DNA of 64,000 nt, taken from Streptomyces sp. NBC_00569 (GTDB lineage Bacteria > Actinomycetota > Actinomycetes > Streptomycetales > Streptomycetaceae). The DNA lies in contig NZ_CP107783.1 in NCBI RefSeq assembly GCF_036345255.1, forward strand, positions 3,328,501 through 3,392,500, given 5' to 3'. Under the pieces are notes generated by a model that ran no database searches, was not told the DNA's origin, and was given only the letters and a program-made list of their open reading frames with translations. The translations under genes were made by a program, and so were the position numbers. This document shows positions 1 through 8,205 of the stretch, piece by piece. Within the stretch, counting starts at the first letter, position 1; each line of letters starts with the position of its first letter.

Positions 1-122
1 CCGAGATCGGCGAGGATCATACAGGCGAAGGGCACCGGCCCGATCGCCGCCAGTTCGACCACCCGCAGCCCGCTCAGCGGGCCGGTCCCCCGGGACCGCC
101 CCTCACTTGTCGCTATGCCCAT
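1..122 (-). CDS. CaiB/BaiF (class III CoA-transferase) family protein, N-terminal fragment
   Basis: Reading the minus strand from an ATG at 122 gives about 40 residues starting MGIATSEG and continuing into PLSGLRVVELAAIGP and MILADL. This matches the N-terminus of class III CoA-transferases and alpha-methylacyl-CoA racemases, which move CoA between carboxylic acids or epimerise 2-methylacyl-CoAs. The gene runs off the left edge, so its catalytic Asp is not visible. No clear ribosome binding site precedes the ATG, so the exact start is unsure. It is divergent from the P450 gene, with about 160 bases between them. Whether it belongs to the polyketide cluster cannot be judged here. Confidence 0.72.
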   Translation of the reverse strand, partial: MGIATSEGRSRGTGPLSGLRVVELAAIGPVPFACMILADL

Positions 123-281
123 GCCGTGAGGCTAGGGAGGCGCGCCCGAACCCCTCTCGCGCCCGGCTGGAGCGCGGGCGGCGACTCCACCTGTGCCCGA
201 GCGCGCGCTGGCAGCGTGCTTCAAGAACTGCTGTCTGTCCGGTTCTTCATGAGGAAACTCCCCCAGGAGGAAGGATTCACT

Positions 282-1508
282 GTGACCACCAGTGCCACGG
301 AGCAGGGCGCCGCAGAGGCGGAGACCAAACCCTTTCCCTACGCGCGACAGTGCCCGTTCACGCCCCCGAAGGAGTACGGGGAGATCGTCGAGAAGGACGT
401 CTCCCAGGTCACGCTCAGGGGATCCGGCCTGCGGATATGGACGGTCGCCGGTTATGAGACCATCCGCCGCCTGCTCACCGACCCGCGGGTCAGCGCGTCC
501 CGCAAGCACGATAACTTCCCCTTCTACTTCATCGCTCCGCCGGAGTACCGCACCGAGACGTCGTTCATCGGATATGACGGCAAGGAGCACAGCGACACCC
601 GCCGCAAGGCCGCTCTGACGTTCACCAGCCGGCAGGTTCGGCGGCTGCGGCCGCGGATCGAGGAGATCGTCGACGACCACCTCGACAAGCTCCTCGCGAT
701 GACGCCCGTCGTGGACTTCCACCACGCGTTCTCGCTGTCGGTGCCCATGACGGTCATCTGCGAACTCCTCGGGATCCCGCAGGACCGGCACGAGTTCTTC
801 ATCAAGCACGGCACGGCGCTCCTCGGCGGCCACAGCTCCACGGAGGAGCGGCAGGCGGCCATCGTCGAGGTGAACGAGTACGTCAACGACCTCATCCAGC
901 TGAAGAAGCGTGAGCCCGGCGAGGATCTGCTGAGCCGCGCGATGGCCGACTACGAGGCGTCCGGCGAGGAGTACACCGACCGCGATCTGTTCAACATGGT
1001 GCGGCTGCTGATGAACGGCGGCCACGAGACGACCGCCAGCCAGATCTCGCTCGGCACGGCCTGCCTCCTGGAGAACCCCGACCAGCTGCAACTCCTGCTC
1101 TCCGACCCCTCTTTGGTCAAGCCGGCCGTCGAAGAGCTGGTGCGGTACGCGACGATCGGTGACACGGCGGTGCCCCGGGTCGCCCTGGAGGACATCGAGA
1201 TCGGCGGCCAGACCATCCGCAAGGGCGACGGCATCCTCTGCCTCGGCCTCGCGGCCAACCGTGACCCGGAGGTCTTCCCCGAGCCGGAGAAGCTCGACAT
1301 CACCCGCGGCAGCCGCAAGCACCTCGGCTTCGGGCACGGGGTGCACCACTGCATCGGCGCGGACCTCGCCCGTCTGGAGCTGGAGATCGTGTGGAGCAAA
1401 CTGTTCCAGCGCATCCCCACCCTCGAACTCGCCAAGCCCTTCCTGGAGATACCCCGCAAGGAAGGGGCCGTGATCTACGGGCTGTGGGAGCTGCCCGTGA
1501 AGTGGTGA
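282..1508 (+). CDS. cytochrome P450 monooxygenase
   Basis: A 408-residue bacterial class I P450 that would hydroxylate or couple a small substrate using electrons from a ferredoxin. Visible motifs are the I-helix oxygen-activation motif GGHETT (about 246-251), the K-helix ExxR (E285-R288) and the haem loop FGHGVHHCIG with the ligand Cys at 357. The GTG at 282 was chosen because AGGAGG at 265-270 precedes it; the open frame extends upstream to 126, but the extra N-terminus is arginine-rich and not P450-like. An ATG at 249 is the alternative. A [2Fe-2S] ferredoxin and its reductase lie 1.8 kb downstream, and with the flavin hydroxylase nearby they suggest oxidative tailoring of an aromatic polyketide. 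The substrate cannot be inferred. Confidence 0.93.
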   Translation: MTTSATEQGAAEAETKPFPYARQCPFTPPKEYGEIVEKDVSQVTLRGSGLRIWTVAGYETIRRLLTDPRVSASRKHDNFPFYFIAPPEYRTETSFIGYDGKEHSDTRRKAALTFTSRQVRRLRPRIEEIVDDHLDKLLAMTPVVDFHHAFSLSVPMTVICELLGIPQDRHEFFIKHGTALLGGHSSTEERQAAIVEVNEYVNDLIQLKKREPGEDLLSRAMADYEASGEEYTDRDLFNMVRLLMNGGHETTASQISLGTACLLENPDQLQLLLSDPSLVKPAVEELVRYATIGDTAVPRVALEDIEIGGQTIRKGDGILCLGLAANRDPEVFPEPEKLDITRGSRKHLGFGHGVHHCIGADLARLELEIVWSKLFQRIPTLELAKPFLEIPRKEGAVIYGLWELPVKW

Positions 1509-1522
1509 GTCCAGCAAGGCCG

Positions 1523-1564
1523 CGCCTGGGCCGCCGACCGCGGAAGCGGTCGGCGGCCCAGGCG
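1523..1564. terminator. bidirectional hairpin terminator between P450 and MFS genes
   Basis: A perfect 19-bp stem (1523-1541 against 1546-1564) closes a GGAA loop. It sits 14 bases after the P450 stop and 18 bases after the stop of the convergent transporter gene. There is no U-run, which is usual for Streptomyces terminators. Confidence 0.85.
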
Positions 1565-1582
1565 TATTGCCCCTCCGTCCCC

Positions 1583-3118
1583 TCAGACGGCAGACGTTTC
1601 GGCGTTGCCCTGAGGAGTGCCGGTGTCACCTTGAGCGGTGCCGGTGTCACCTTGGGTGCCACGGGACTGCTTGCGGACCGGGACGAAGAGCGCGGCGACG
1701 AAGCCCGCGACGGCGAACAGGGCGGCGCCGGTGAGAGCCAGGCCGTAGCCAGCGGCCCTGGCGTCGACGGCGCCCGCGCCGGCCCCGGTCCGGGCGTCGA
1801 TACGGGCCGCGGACAGCGCGGCCAGAGTCACCAGGCCCACGGCGCTGCCGAGTTGGCGGGTGGTGTTGAGGAGCCCGGAGGCCAGACCGGCCTGGTGGGG
1901 GGCGAGCCCGGCGGTGGCGGCGTTCGTCGTGGCGTTGAGCACCGCGCCCATTCCCGATCCGAGGAGGATGCAGGGTCCGAGCACGTCGCCGAGGTAGCCC
2001 GCGCCCGCGTCCACCATGGACAGCCAGAACAGGGCACCCGCGGCAAGGGCGAGGCCGCCGAGCAGGATCGGGCGCGGGCCGATCCTCGGCACGAGGGGCG
2101 CGATCCCCCAGCCGCCGAGGGCCATGCCGACGGAGAGCGGCAGGTAGCTGAGCCCCGTGTGCAACGGGCTGTAGCCGAGGACCTGTTGGAGTACCAGCGT
2201 GAAGAAGTAGAAGGTGCTGAAGAGGGCGGCGATGCCGAAGAAGGCCACCAGGTTGGCGGCAGCGACCGACCGGTTCCGGAAGATGCCGAGCGGCACCAGG
2301 GGATGGCGGGCGAACCTCGCCTGGATCACCAGGAACGCGGCGATCAGGAGTGCCCCGGCCAGCAGTGGACCGAGGACCCGTGGCGATCCCCAGCCGTGCG
2401 CGGCGTACTGGGAGACGCCGTAGACGGCGGACATCAGGCCGAGAGTGACGGTCACCGCGCCGGGCAGGTCGAGGCCGCTGCCCTGCGCGCCCGTCCGGCG
2501 GGGGCGGGTCTCCGGGACCACCCAGCGGACGGCGGCGAACAGCACGAGGCCGATCGGGACGTTCACCAGGAAGATCCAGCGCCAGGAGAACCACTCGATG
2601 ATCACGCCTCCGGCCAGCACACCGATCGCGCCCGCGGCTCCGGAGACCGCGCTCCACCAGCCGAATGCCCGTGCGCGGGCGGCCGGTTCGGTGAACGTCG
2701 TACCGAGCACGGTGAGGGTGGCCGGTGCCATGACCGCGGCGCCGAGCCCCTGGAAGGCGCGGGCGAGGACCAGGGTGAGCGGAGCGTCCGCGGCTCCCCC
2801 GACGAGGCTGGCCAGCGTGAACAGACCGGCACCGCACGCGAAGATCCGGCGCTGGCCGAACAGGTCCGCGAGCCGCCCGCCGAGCAGCAGGAAGCCGCAG
2901 ACGACCACCGTGTAGGCGTTGTTCACGAGTTGCAGGTTGTGCTGGGTGAAGTGCAGGTCCGCGGCGATGACGGGCAGGGCCACGTTCACCACCGAGGCGT
3001 CCAGCACGTTCATGAACTGGCCCAGGCAGCAGGCGGCCAGCACGAGGGAGAGCCGGTCGCCGGCACTCCCCCTGCCGGGCTCGGCGGCCCTCTCTCGGGT
3101 CTCTTCGGTCACAGTCAT
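1583..3118 (-). CDS. DHA2 (EmrB/QacA) family MFS exporter
   Basis: A 511-residue integral membrane protein of the drug:H+ antiporter-2 family, with 14 predicted membrane segments. Early landmarks are LDASVVNVALP in helix 1, GRLADLFGQRR in the helix 2-3 loop (motif A), and the GxLxGGxIIxxFSWRWIFLVNVP stretch typical of this family. It probably exports the product of the neighbouring cluster and may give self-resistance. Start: ATG at 3118; a GTG nine bases upstream (3127) is possible, and neither has a strong ribosome binding site. The C-terminal tail carries a short repeat (GTQGDTGTAQGDTGTPQG) made by an 18-base direct repeat. It is divergent from the ferredoxin gene and convergent with the P450. 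Confidence 0.92.
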   Translation of the reverse strand: MTVTEETRERAAEPGRGSAGDRLSLVLAACCLGQFMNVLDASVVNVALPVIAADLHFTQHNLQLVNNAYTVVVCGFLLLGGRLADLFGQRRIFACGAGLFTLASLVGGAADAPLTLVLARAFQGLGAAVMAPATLTVLGTTFTEPAARARAFGWWSAVSGAAGAIGVLAGGVIIEWFSWRWIFLVNVPIGLVLFAAVRWVVPETRPRRTGAQGSGLDLPGAVTVTLGLMSAVYGVSQYAAHGWGSPRVLGPLLAGALLIAAFLVIQARFARHPLVPLGIFRNRSVAAANLVAFFGIAALFSTFYFFTLVLQQVLGYSPLHTGLSYLPLSVGMALGGWGIAPLVPRIGPRPILLGGLALAAGALFWLSMVDAGAGYLGDVLGPCILLGSGMGAVLNATTNAATAGLAPHQAGLASGLLNTTRQLGSAVGLVTLAALSAARIDARTGAGAGAVDARAAGYGLALTGAALFAVAGFVAALFVPVRKQSRGTQGDTGTAQGDTGTPQGNAETSAV

Positions 3119-3277
3119 GGCAGGCACGCTCGGCCGGACCGGTCGACCGGCGGTAGCGATCCGGTCGAGTCCGCACAGGCGGTCGAGAGTTCCTCCACCG
3201 CGATTGCAGGGCCTCTCGCCACAGTCCGTTGCGGTACCTCCGCACGGATGGCCGATATTCCCCTAGGAGAGCTCACC

Positions 3278-3601
3278 ATGGCCAAGATCACCTACAAGCA
3301 TCCGAACGGCACCGTCACCATCCTCGACGTCGAGGCGCCCAACACGGTCATGCGCGCGGCGAAGCTCAACAACGTCGACGGCATCGAGGCCCAGTGCGGC
3401 GGCTCCGCGCAGTGCGGCACCTGCCATGTGTACGTCGACGCCGAGAGCTCCGTGCCGCTGCCCGAGATGGACCCCGTCGAGGACGACGTGCTGTACGGAA
3501 CGGCGTGCGAGCGCACCGAGTTCAGCAGGCTCAGCTGCCAGCTGCCGGTCTCCGAGGACCTGGACGGCCTGTTGGTGCACCTGCCCGAGGCGCAGAGCTG
3601 A
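3278..3601 (+). CDS. [2Fe-2S] ferredoxin (adrenodoxin/putidaredoxin type)
   Basis: A 107-residue plant/vertebrate-type ferredoxin. The cluster ligands are visible as CGGSAQCGTC (Cx5Cx2C) and a fourth Cys in SRLSCQLP. It would carry single electrons from the reductase encoded next to it to the P450. The ATG at 3278 has AGGAGA seven bases upstream. Its TGA overlaps the ATG of the reductase gene by one base, so the two are translationally coupled. Class I P450 systems use this ferredoxin type, so the P450 at 282 is the likely partner. Confidence 0.95.
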   Translation: MAKITYKHPNGTVTILDVEAPNTVMRAAKLNNVDGIEAQCGGSAQCGTCHVYVDAESSVPLPEMDPVEDDVLYGTACERTEFSRLSCQLPVSEDLDGLLVHLPEAQS

Positions 3602-4875
3602 TGGCCTCGCACTCGGTGGTGGTCGTCGGCGCGGGCCAGGCCGGTCTCGAAACAGCGGCAGCCCTGCGCGGCCGCGGCTACGAGGGCCGGATCATGCTCG
3701 TCGGGGACGAGCCGTCCGGCCCCTGCGACCGCCCGCCCCTGTCGAAGGGCTATCTGGCCGGCACGGTCCCGGCCGCGGACATCGCACTGCGCCCGCCGTC
3801 GTTCTACGCCGCGCAGGACATCGAGCTGCTGTCGGGCGACCGGGTCGCCTCGGTCGACCGGGAGCGCCGCACCGTCCTGCTGGAGTCCGGGCTGCGCCTG
3901 CCGTACGGCGCGCTGGTTCTGGCGACCGGCAGCCGCCCGCGCACGCTGCCCGTGCCCGGAGCCTCGCTGACCGGGGTCCTCACGCTGCGCGGCCTGGCCG
4001 ACGCGGAGGACCTGCGGCTGCGGCTCAGCGGACCGCCCCGCAGCGTCGTCGTGGTCGGCGCCGGGTTCATCGGTCTCGAGGTGGCGGCCACCGCGCGTGG
4101 CCTCGGCCACGACGTGACCGTGGTCGAGGCCCAGCCGAGGGCGCTGGCCCGCGCGCTGACGCCGCAGATGTCGGCCCGGGTCGTCGCCGAGCACCGCGCC
4201 CAGGGGGTGCGGGTGCTGCTCGGCCGCGAGGTGTCCGCGCTGTACGGCGACGCGGAGGGCCGGGTCCAGGTCATGGAGCTGGGGGACGGCGAGCGGATCG
4301 CCGCCGATCTCGTCGTGGTCGGTGTCGGTGTCCTGCCGGACACGCGCCTCGCGCTCACCGCGGACCTGGTCGTCGGCGACGGCATCGTCGTGGACGAGCG
4401 GCTGCGGACCGAGGACCCGGACATCTACGCGGTCGGTGACTGCGCCCGCTTCCCCAGCCCGCACGCCGGCCGGCACGTCCGCCTCGAGTCCGTCCAGAAC
4501 GCCACGGACCAGGCGCGCTGCGTGGCCGCCGCGATCTGTGGCGAGCCGTACGCGTACACCGCCGTGCCCTGGTTCTGGTCGGAGCAGTACGCGATGCGGC
4601 TCCAGATGGCCGGTCTGACGGCCGTCCACGACGAGACCGTGACCGTCGGCGACCCGGACAGCGGGCGGTTCTCCGTCCTCTGTTTCCGCGCCGGCCGTCT
4701 GATCGGCGCCGAGTCCATGAACCGGCCGGCGGACCACGGCATCGTCCGTCGGCTGCTGACCACCGGCATGCATCTGGCACCGGATACGGCCCGGGAGCCG
4801 GGCTTCGACCTCAAGAAGCTCCCTCGTACGCCTGCCGCGTCCCCCGCCTCACCCGCCATGTCCGTCCCCGCCTGA
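3601..4875 (+). CDS. NAD(P)H-dependent ferredoxin reductase (FAD)
   Basis: A 424-residue FAD-dependent reductase of the putidaredoxin reductase type. It has an N-terminal FAD-binding GAGQAG motif (about residues 10-15), the DRPPLSKGYL loop, ATGSRPR, a second NAD-binding GAGFIGLE motif (about 150-157), and the FAD-contacting IYAVGDCA near residue 280. It passes electrons from NAD(P)H to the ferredoxin encoded immediately upstream. The start ATG overlaps the ferredoxin stop codon. A hairpin terminator follows. Confidence 0.95.
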   Translation: MASHSVVVVGAGQAGLETAAALRGRGYEGRIMLVGDEPSGPCDRPPLSKGYLAGTVPAADIALRPPSFYAAQDIELLSGDRVASVDRERRTVLLESGLRLPYGALVLATGSRPRTLPVPGASLTGVLTLRGLADAEDLRLRLSGPPRSVVVVGAGFIGLEVAATARGLGHDVTVVEAQPRALARALTPQMSARVVAEHRAQGVRVLLGREVSALYGDAEGRVQVMELGDGERIAADLVVVGVGVLPDTRLALTADLVVGDGIVVDERLRTEDPDIYAVGDCARFPSPHAGRHVRLESVQNATDQARCVAAAICGEPYAYTAVPWFWSEQYAMRLQMAGLTAVHDETVTVGDPDSGRFSVLCFRAGRLIGAESMNRPADHGIVRRLLTTGMHLAPDTAREPGFDLKKLPRTPAASPASPAMSVPA

Positions 4876-4896
4876 CGACCGATTCCTGCTTCCTGC

Positions 4897-4947
4897 GCGT
4901 ACGGAGAAGGGGACGTCCGCACCACGGACGCCCCCTTCGCCGTACGC
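4897..4947. terminator. hairpin terminator between convergent genes
   Basis: An imperfect 23-bp inverted repeat (4897-4919 against 4925-4947) lies between the stop of the ferredoxin reductase gene and the stop of the convergent hydroxylase gene. It probably serves both. Confidence 0.8.
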
Positions 4948-4953
4948 GGGAGA

Positions 4954-6102
4954 TCAGCTCTCCGGGCCGAGCAGCACCGCGGAGTAGTTCTTGCGGGCGG
5001 CGGTGTCGTACTGGAGCGCCACGTGGCTCGTCGCCGACGTGATGTCCCGCCAGAAGCGCTGGAGTGCGTGCCCCTCGCCGAGGCCGCCCGTCCCGGCGGC
5101 GCCGACCAGCAGGGCCACGGCCTCGCGGAGCATCTCGGCGGCGAAGGGGGCGTTGCGCTCGTTGCGCGCCATGCGCTCGGGGGTGAACCGCCGCCGGTCG
5201 AGGACCCGGGCGCTCTCTTCGACGAGGTGACGTGCGGCGTCGATCCGGCCGGAGGCGCGTACGACGGTGAGCTCGGCGGTGTCGTTGCGCCGGCGCCCGG
5301 TGATCGATCCCGTACAGGCGGCGAGCGCGCCGGTGGCGGCGCCGACGACCGGGGCGATGAAGGTGAGTCCGCCCACCGCCTGGAAGGGCACGTTGTGGGC
5401 GGGCACGGCGGAAGCGCCGTTGCGGCCCGTGAGCATGTCGGCGCGGTCGAGGGTCAGATGCGCCGGTACGAACACGTCGTCGACCACGACGGTGTGGCTG
5501 CCGGTGGCCCGCATCCCCACGCTGTCCCAGGTCTCGCGCACCGTGTACGCGCCGCGCGGCAGCGTGAAGAAGCGCAGCTGCGGCGGGCCCTCACCACCCG
5601 CGGCCGCCGCGCAGACCATCACCCAGTCGGCGAAGTCGACGGCGCTGACGTAGGCCCACTCACCGGTGACCCGCCAGCCACCGTCCGCCGGCCTGGCCCG
5701 CCCGGCGGGCATCAGACCGGTCGCCACGAACGTGTCGGGTCCCGCGCCCCACAGCTCCTGGTGCCCCTGCTCGGGCAGGTGCGAGGCGAAGCGGGCCGAG
5801 TACGCCGCGAGCGAGGCACACCAGGCCGAGGCGGCACAGCCCTCGCCGACGGACATGACCGCGCGGGTCAGGTCCGCGAACGAGCCCTCCGTGCCGCCGA
5901 ACCGCGCGGCCACGAAATGCCGGGCGAACCCCGCCTCCCGTATCGCGTCGGTGACCTCGCGGGACAGGCTGCGGCCCGTGTCCGCGTCGGCCGCGTGGCG
6001 GGCCGCGAGCAACCTGAGCCGGTCGGCGGCGGGGACGAGCCCGGCGGCGGGAACGGCCCGGTCGGTGTCGGGAGCGGCGATCACGCCGACGTCGACGCTC
6101 AC
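4954..6102 (-). CDS. acyl-CoA dehydrogenase-fold, flavin-dependent monooxygenase (ActVA-ORF5-like)
   Basis: A 382-residue protein with the acyl-CoA dehydrogenase fold but organised like the oxygenase component of two-component flavin monooxygenases such as ActVA-ORF5. Features: an N-terminal helical domain with FGGTEGSFADLTRAVM, a middle domain with WRVTGEWAYVSAVDFADWVMV and SHTVVVDDVFVP, and a C-terminal Acyl-CoA_dh_2 domain ending DITSATSHVALQYDTAARK. Such enzymes hydroxylate aromatic polyketides using reduced FMN made by a separate reductase; that partner is probably the gene at 7642. The GTG start at 6102 overlaps the TGA of the SRPBCC gene by four bases (GTGA), so the two are coupled. 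The assignment rests on fold and context; the substrate is unknown. Confidence 0.82.
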   Translation of the reverse strand: MSVDVGVIAAPDTDRAVPAAGLVPAADRLRLLAARHAADADTGRSLSREVTDAIREAGFARHFVAARFGGTEGSFADLTRAVMSVGEGCAASAWCASLAAYSARFASHLPEQGHQELWGAGPDTFVATGLMPAGRARPADGGWRVTGEWAYVSAVDFADWVMVCAAAAGGEGPPQLRFFTLPRGAYTVRETWDSVGMRATGSHTVVVDDVFVPAHLTLDRADMLTGRNGASAVPAHNVPFQAVGGLTFIAPVVGAATGALAACTGSITGRRRNDTAELTVVRASGRIDAARHLVEESARVLDRRRFTPERMARNERNAPFAAEMLREAVALLVGAAGTGGLGEGHALQRFWRDITSATSHVALQYDTAARKNYSAVLLGPES

Positions 6103-6587
6103 GATCCGGACCCGTTCGCGACGGCACGGGCGAAGAGTTCGAGCGTCTCGCCGGGGCTCGGCCCGTCGAGCGCCTTGAAGATCCGCTCGGCGCCCGGACC
6201 GTGCTGGTCCAGCTTGACGTGGGCGAGCGAGACGCGGGTGTGTCCCGCGTCGACGGCCTCGAAGTCGACCTCGATCTGGCTGGCGCCCTCGTCGGTGGGG
6301 AGGGACTGCCAGTTGGGGTCGATCCGCCAGGTCATGACGACGCGCCGGCCCGGCTCCCACTCCAGCACGCGGCCCCAGGCGATCTCGGTGCCCTCCACGT
6401 CCCACTCGTAGTAGCGCCCGCCCACTTCGCCTTCGAAGGCGAGGCCGGCCCGCTCCTTGCGCACCAGAATGTGGCTCGGCGGCCACCAGTCCGCCGGGCG
6501 CTCGGTGAAGACCTTGAAGCACTCGCCGGGCGTCGCCGCCACGGTCACCGACTTCCTGACGTCGGGCAGGGTCTGTTGCTCGGGCAC
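6099..6587 (-). CDS. SRPBCC (AHSA1/START-like) family protein
   Basis: A 162-residue single-domain protein with SRPBCC-fold features: an opening beta strand and helix (VTVAATPGECFKVFTERPADWW), a middle GGRYYEWDVEGTEIAWGRVLEWEPGRRVVMTW sheet, and a closing helix. This fold includes polyketide aromatase/cyclases, but the sequence looks closer to the AHSA1 branch, so a cyclase role is only a suggestion from context. The GTG at 6587 was chosen because AGGAGG stands four bases upstream; the open frame extends to 6731 without conserved character. It is coupled to the hydroxylase gene and divergent from the ketoreductase operon. Confidence 0.78.
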   Translation of the reverse strand: MPEQQTLPDVRKSVTVAATPGECFKVFTERPADWWPPSHILVRKERAGLAFEGEVGGRYYEWDVEGTEIAWGRVLEWEPGRRVVMTWRIDPNWQSLPTDEGASQIEVDFEAVDAGHTRVSLAHVKLDQHGPGAERIFKALDGPSPGETLELFARAVANGSGS

Positions 6588-6766
6588 GGGGCCTCCTCGC
6601 TCCGGCCAGGTGTCCGCCCGGCCACGGCATCCAATGCGCCCAAGCTGACCGGCCCCGCTAGGCCCCGTGTCGAGTACGGCTCGAACAGCCGGACTCCAGC
6701 CCGCCTCCACCCCGGTCCGAGAAACCCGCAAGGCGACGGGCCCACCGTCGAGCCGACGTGGACCGG

Positions 6767-6796
6767 ATCGACACGAGCGATATCGACACGAGCGAT
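6767..6796 (+). repeat. perfect 15-bp tandem direct repeat before the ketoreductase gene
   Basis: Bases 6767-6781 and 6782-6796 are identical (ATCGACACGAGCGAT twice), ending directly before the GGGGAG ribosome binding site of the ketoreductase gene. It could be an operator or leader element. In frame from an ATG at 6758 it would encode IDTSD twice as an N-terminal extension, but the ketoreductase family starts at 6809. Confidence 0.8.
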
Positions 6797-6808
6797 GGGG
6801 AGAGCACG

Positions 6809-7594
6809 ATGACAGACACGGGACGACGAGTGGCCTTCGTCACCGGGGCGACCAGCGGGATCGGCCTGGCCGTGACCGAGCTGCTGGCCCGGCAGGGCGT
6901 CGCGGTGTTCGGTGTGGCGCGGGACGCGGAGAACGTCCGCACCATGGTCAAGGCGCAGCGCGAGCAGGGCCACGAGGTGGCCGGCACGGTGTGCGACGTG
7001 ACGTCCGTGACGCAGATCCAGCAGGCCGTGGCCGCCGCGGTGGCCGAGTACGGCCGCATCGACATCCTCGTCAACAACGCGGGCCGCGGCGGTGGCGGGG
7101 TGACCGCGGAACTGCCCGACGCGCTCTGGGACGACGTGATCGAGACCAACCTGAACGGCACCTTCCGGGTCACCCGGGAAGTGCTCGGCACGGGCCTGAT
7201 GCGCGAGGGGTCCTGGGGCCGGATCATCAACATCGCCTCCACCGGCGGCAAGCAGGGCGTCGAGCTCGCCGCGCCCTACTCCGCCTCCAAGCACGGCGTG
7301 ATCGGCTTCACCAAGGCCGTCGGCAAGGAGCTCGCCCCGACCGGCATCACCGTGAACGCCGTCTGCCCCGGATACGTCGAGACGCCCATGGCCCAGCGCG
7401 TGCGACAGGGCTACGCGGGCCACTACGGGGTCAGCGAGCAGGAGATCCAGGAGAAGTTCAACGCCAAGATCCCGCTCGGCCGTTACTCCACCCCCGAGGA
7501 GGTCGCCGGGCTCGTCGGCTACCTCGCGTCGGACTCGGCCGGGTCCATCACCGCCCAGGCCATGAACGTCTGCGGTGGGCTCGGCAACTACTGA
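6809..7594 (+). CDS. type II polyketide C-9 ketoreductase (ActIII-like SDR)
   Basis: A 261-residue short-chain dehydrogenase that is clearly of the aromatic polyketide ketoreductase type. It would reduce the C-9 carbonyl of the nascent ACP-bound polyketide with NADPH. Visible: cofactor motif TGATSGIG (12-19), NNAG (89-92), catalytic tetrad N114, S144, Y157 and K161, the STGGKQGV segment, and the family C-terminus CGGLGNY. At the ActIII PGG motif (94-96) the sequence reads GGG. The ATG at 6809 has GGGGAG six bases upstream. The TGA overlaps an ATG at 7594, but the next gene probably starts further on. It leads an operon with the flavin reductase, the cyclase and a 49-residue ORF. Confidence 0.94.
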   Translation: MTDTGRRVAFVTGATSGIGLAVTELLARQGVAVFGVARDAENVRTMVKAQREQGHEVAGTVCDVTSVTQIQQAVAAAVAEYGRIDILVNNAGRGGGGVTAELPDALWDDVIETNLNGTFRVTREVLGTGLMREGSWGRIINIASTGGKQGVELAAPYSASKHGVIGFTKAVGKELAPTGITVNAVCPGYVETPMAQRVRQGYAGHYGVSEQEIQEKFNAKIPLGRYSTPEEVAGLVGYLASDSAGSITAQAMNVCGGLGNY

Positions 7595-7641
7595 TGGCCC
7601 TGATCGACGAGCAGAAAACGAGCAGAAAAGGAGTGTCTGGC

Positions 7642-8205
7642 ATGACTGCTGTGACCGCCGGCGCGCTGCTGGCCGAACCCGACGTGGCCGCGTTCCGGGC
7701 CGCGATGGCCCGATTCCCGACGGGCGTCACCCTGCTCACCCAAGGGAGCGGCGACGAGACCCTCGTGATGACGCTCAACACCCTGACCTCGGTCTCACTC
7801 GACCCGCTGCTGATCCTCGTGTCCGTCAAGGCTTCCGGCCGGATGCGCCCGCGGATCTCGAGCTCGGGCAGCTTCGCCGTGAACGTGCTCGCCGAGTCAC
7901 AGCTGGATCTGGCGCTGGAATTCTGCCGGCCCGACCGGCCCGAGGGCCGCGCCGCGATGCTGCGCCTCGGTGCCGAGGAAGGCGTCACCGGCAACGCCGT
8001 GCTGCCCGCCGCGGAGACGTACGTCGAGTGCGTGCTGGACGCGGAGTACACGGCCGGTGACCACACGCTGCTGATCGGCCGGGTCGTCGCCCTGTCCGGC
8101 GGGTCGTCCGAGCCGGACCCGCTCCTGTTCCACCAGGGCAGGTTCGGCCGGCTGTCACCCGCCTCGTCCGCCTCGTCCGTCGAGCAGCGGGAGGCGGCCG
8201 CGTGA
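7642..8205 (+). CDS. NAD(P)H:flavin reductase (ActVB-like)
   Basis: A 187-residue flavin reductase of the FMN-binding split-barrel type. The N-terminal FRAAMARFPTGVTLLT, then TLNTLTSVSLDPLLILVSV and GSFAVNVLAESQ, are typical. It would supply reduced FMN to a flavin monooxygenase, most likely the ActVA-ORF5-like protein encoded at 4954. The ATG at 7642 follows AAAAGGAG with eight bases spacing; an in-frame ATG at 7594 overlaps the ketoreductase stop and is less likely. The stop overlaps the GTG of the cyclase gene by four bases. Confidence 0.9.
   Translation: MTAVTAGALLAEPDVAAFRAAMARFPTGVTLLTQGSGDETLVMTLNTLTSVSLDPLLILVSVKASGRMRPRISSSGSFAVNVLAESQLDLALEFCRPDRPEGRAAMLRLGAEEGVTGNAVLPAAETYVECVLDAEYTAGDHTLLIGRVVALSGGSSEPDPLLFHQGRFGRLSPASSASSVEQREAAA

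Noticed and set aside
1391..3277. Long plus-strand open frame across the MFS gene leading into the ferredoxin
   Set aside because: It is the antisense shadow of the exporter gene; its protein is Gly/Arg/Glu-rich with no domain character. The ferredoxin starts at its own ribosome binding site at 3278.
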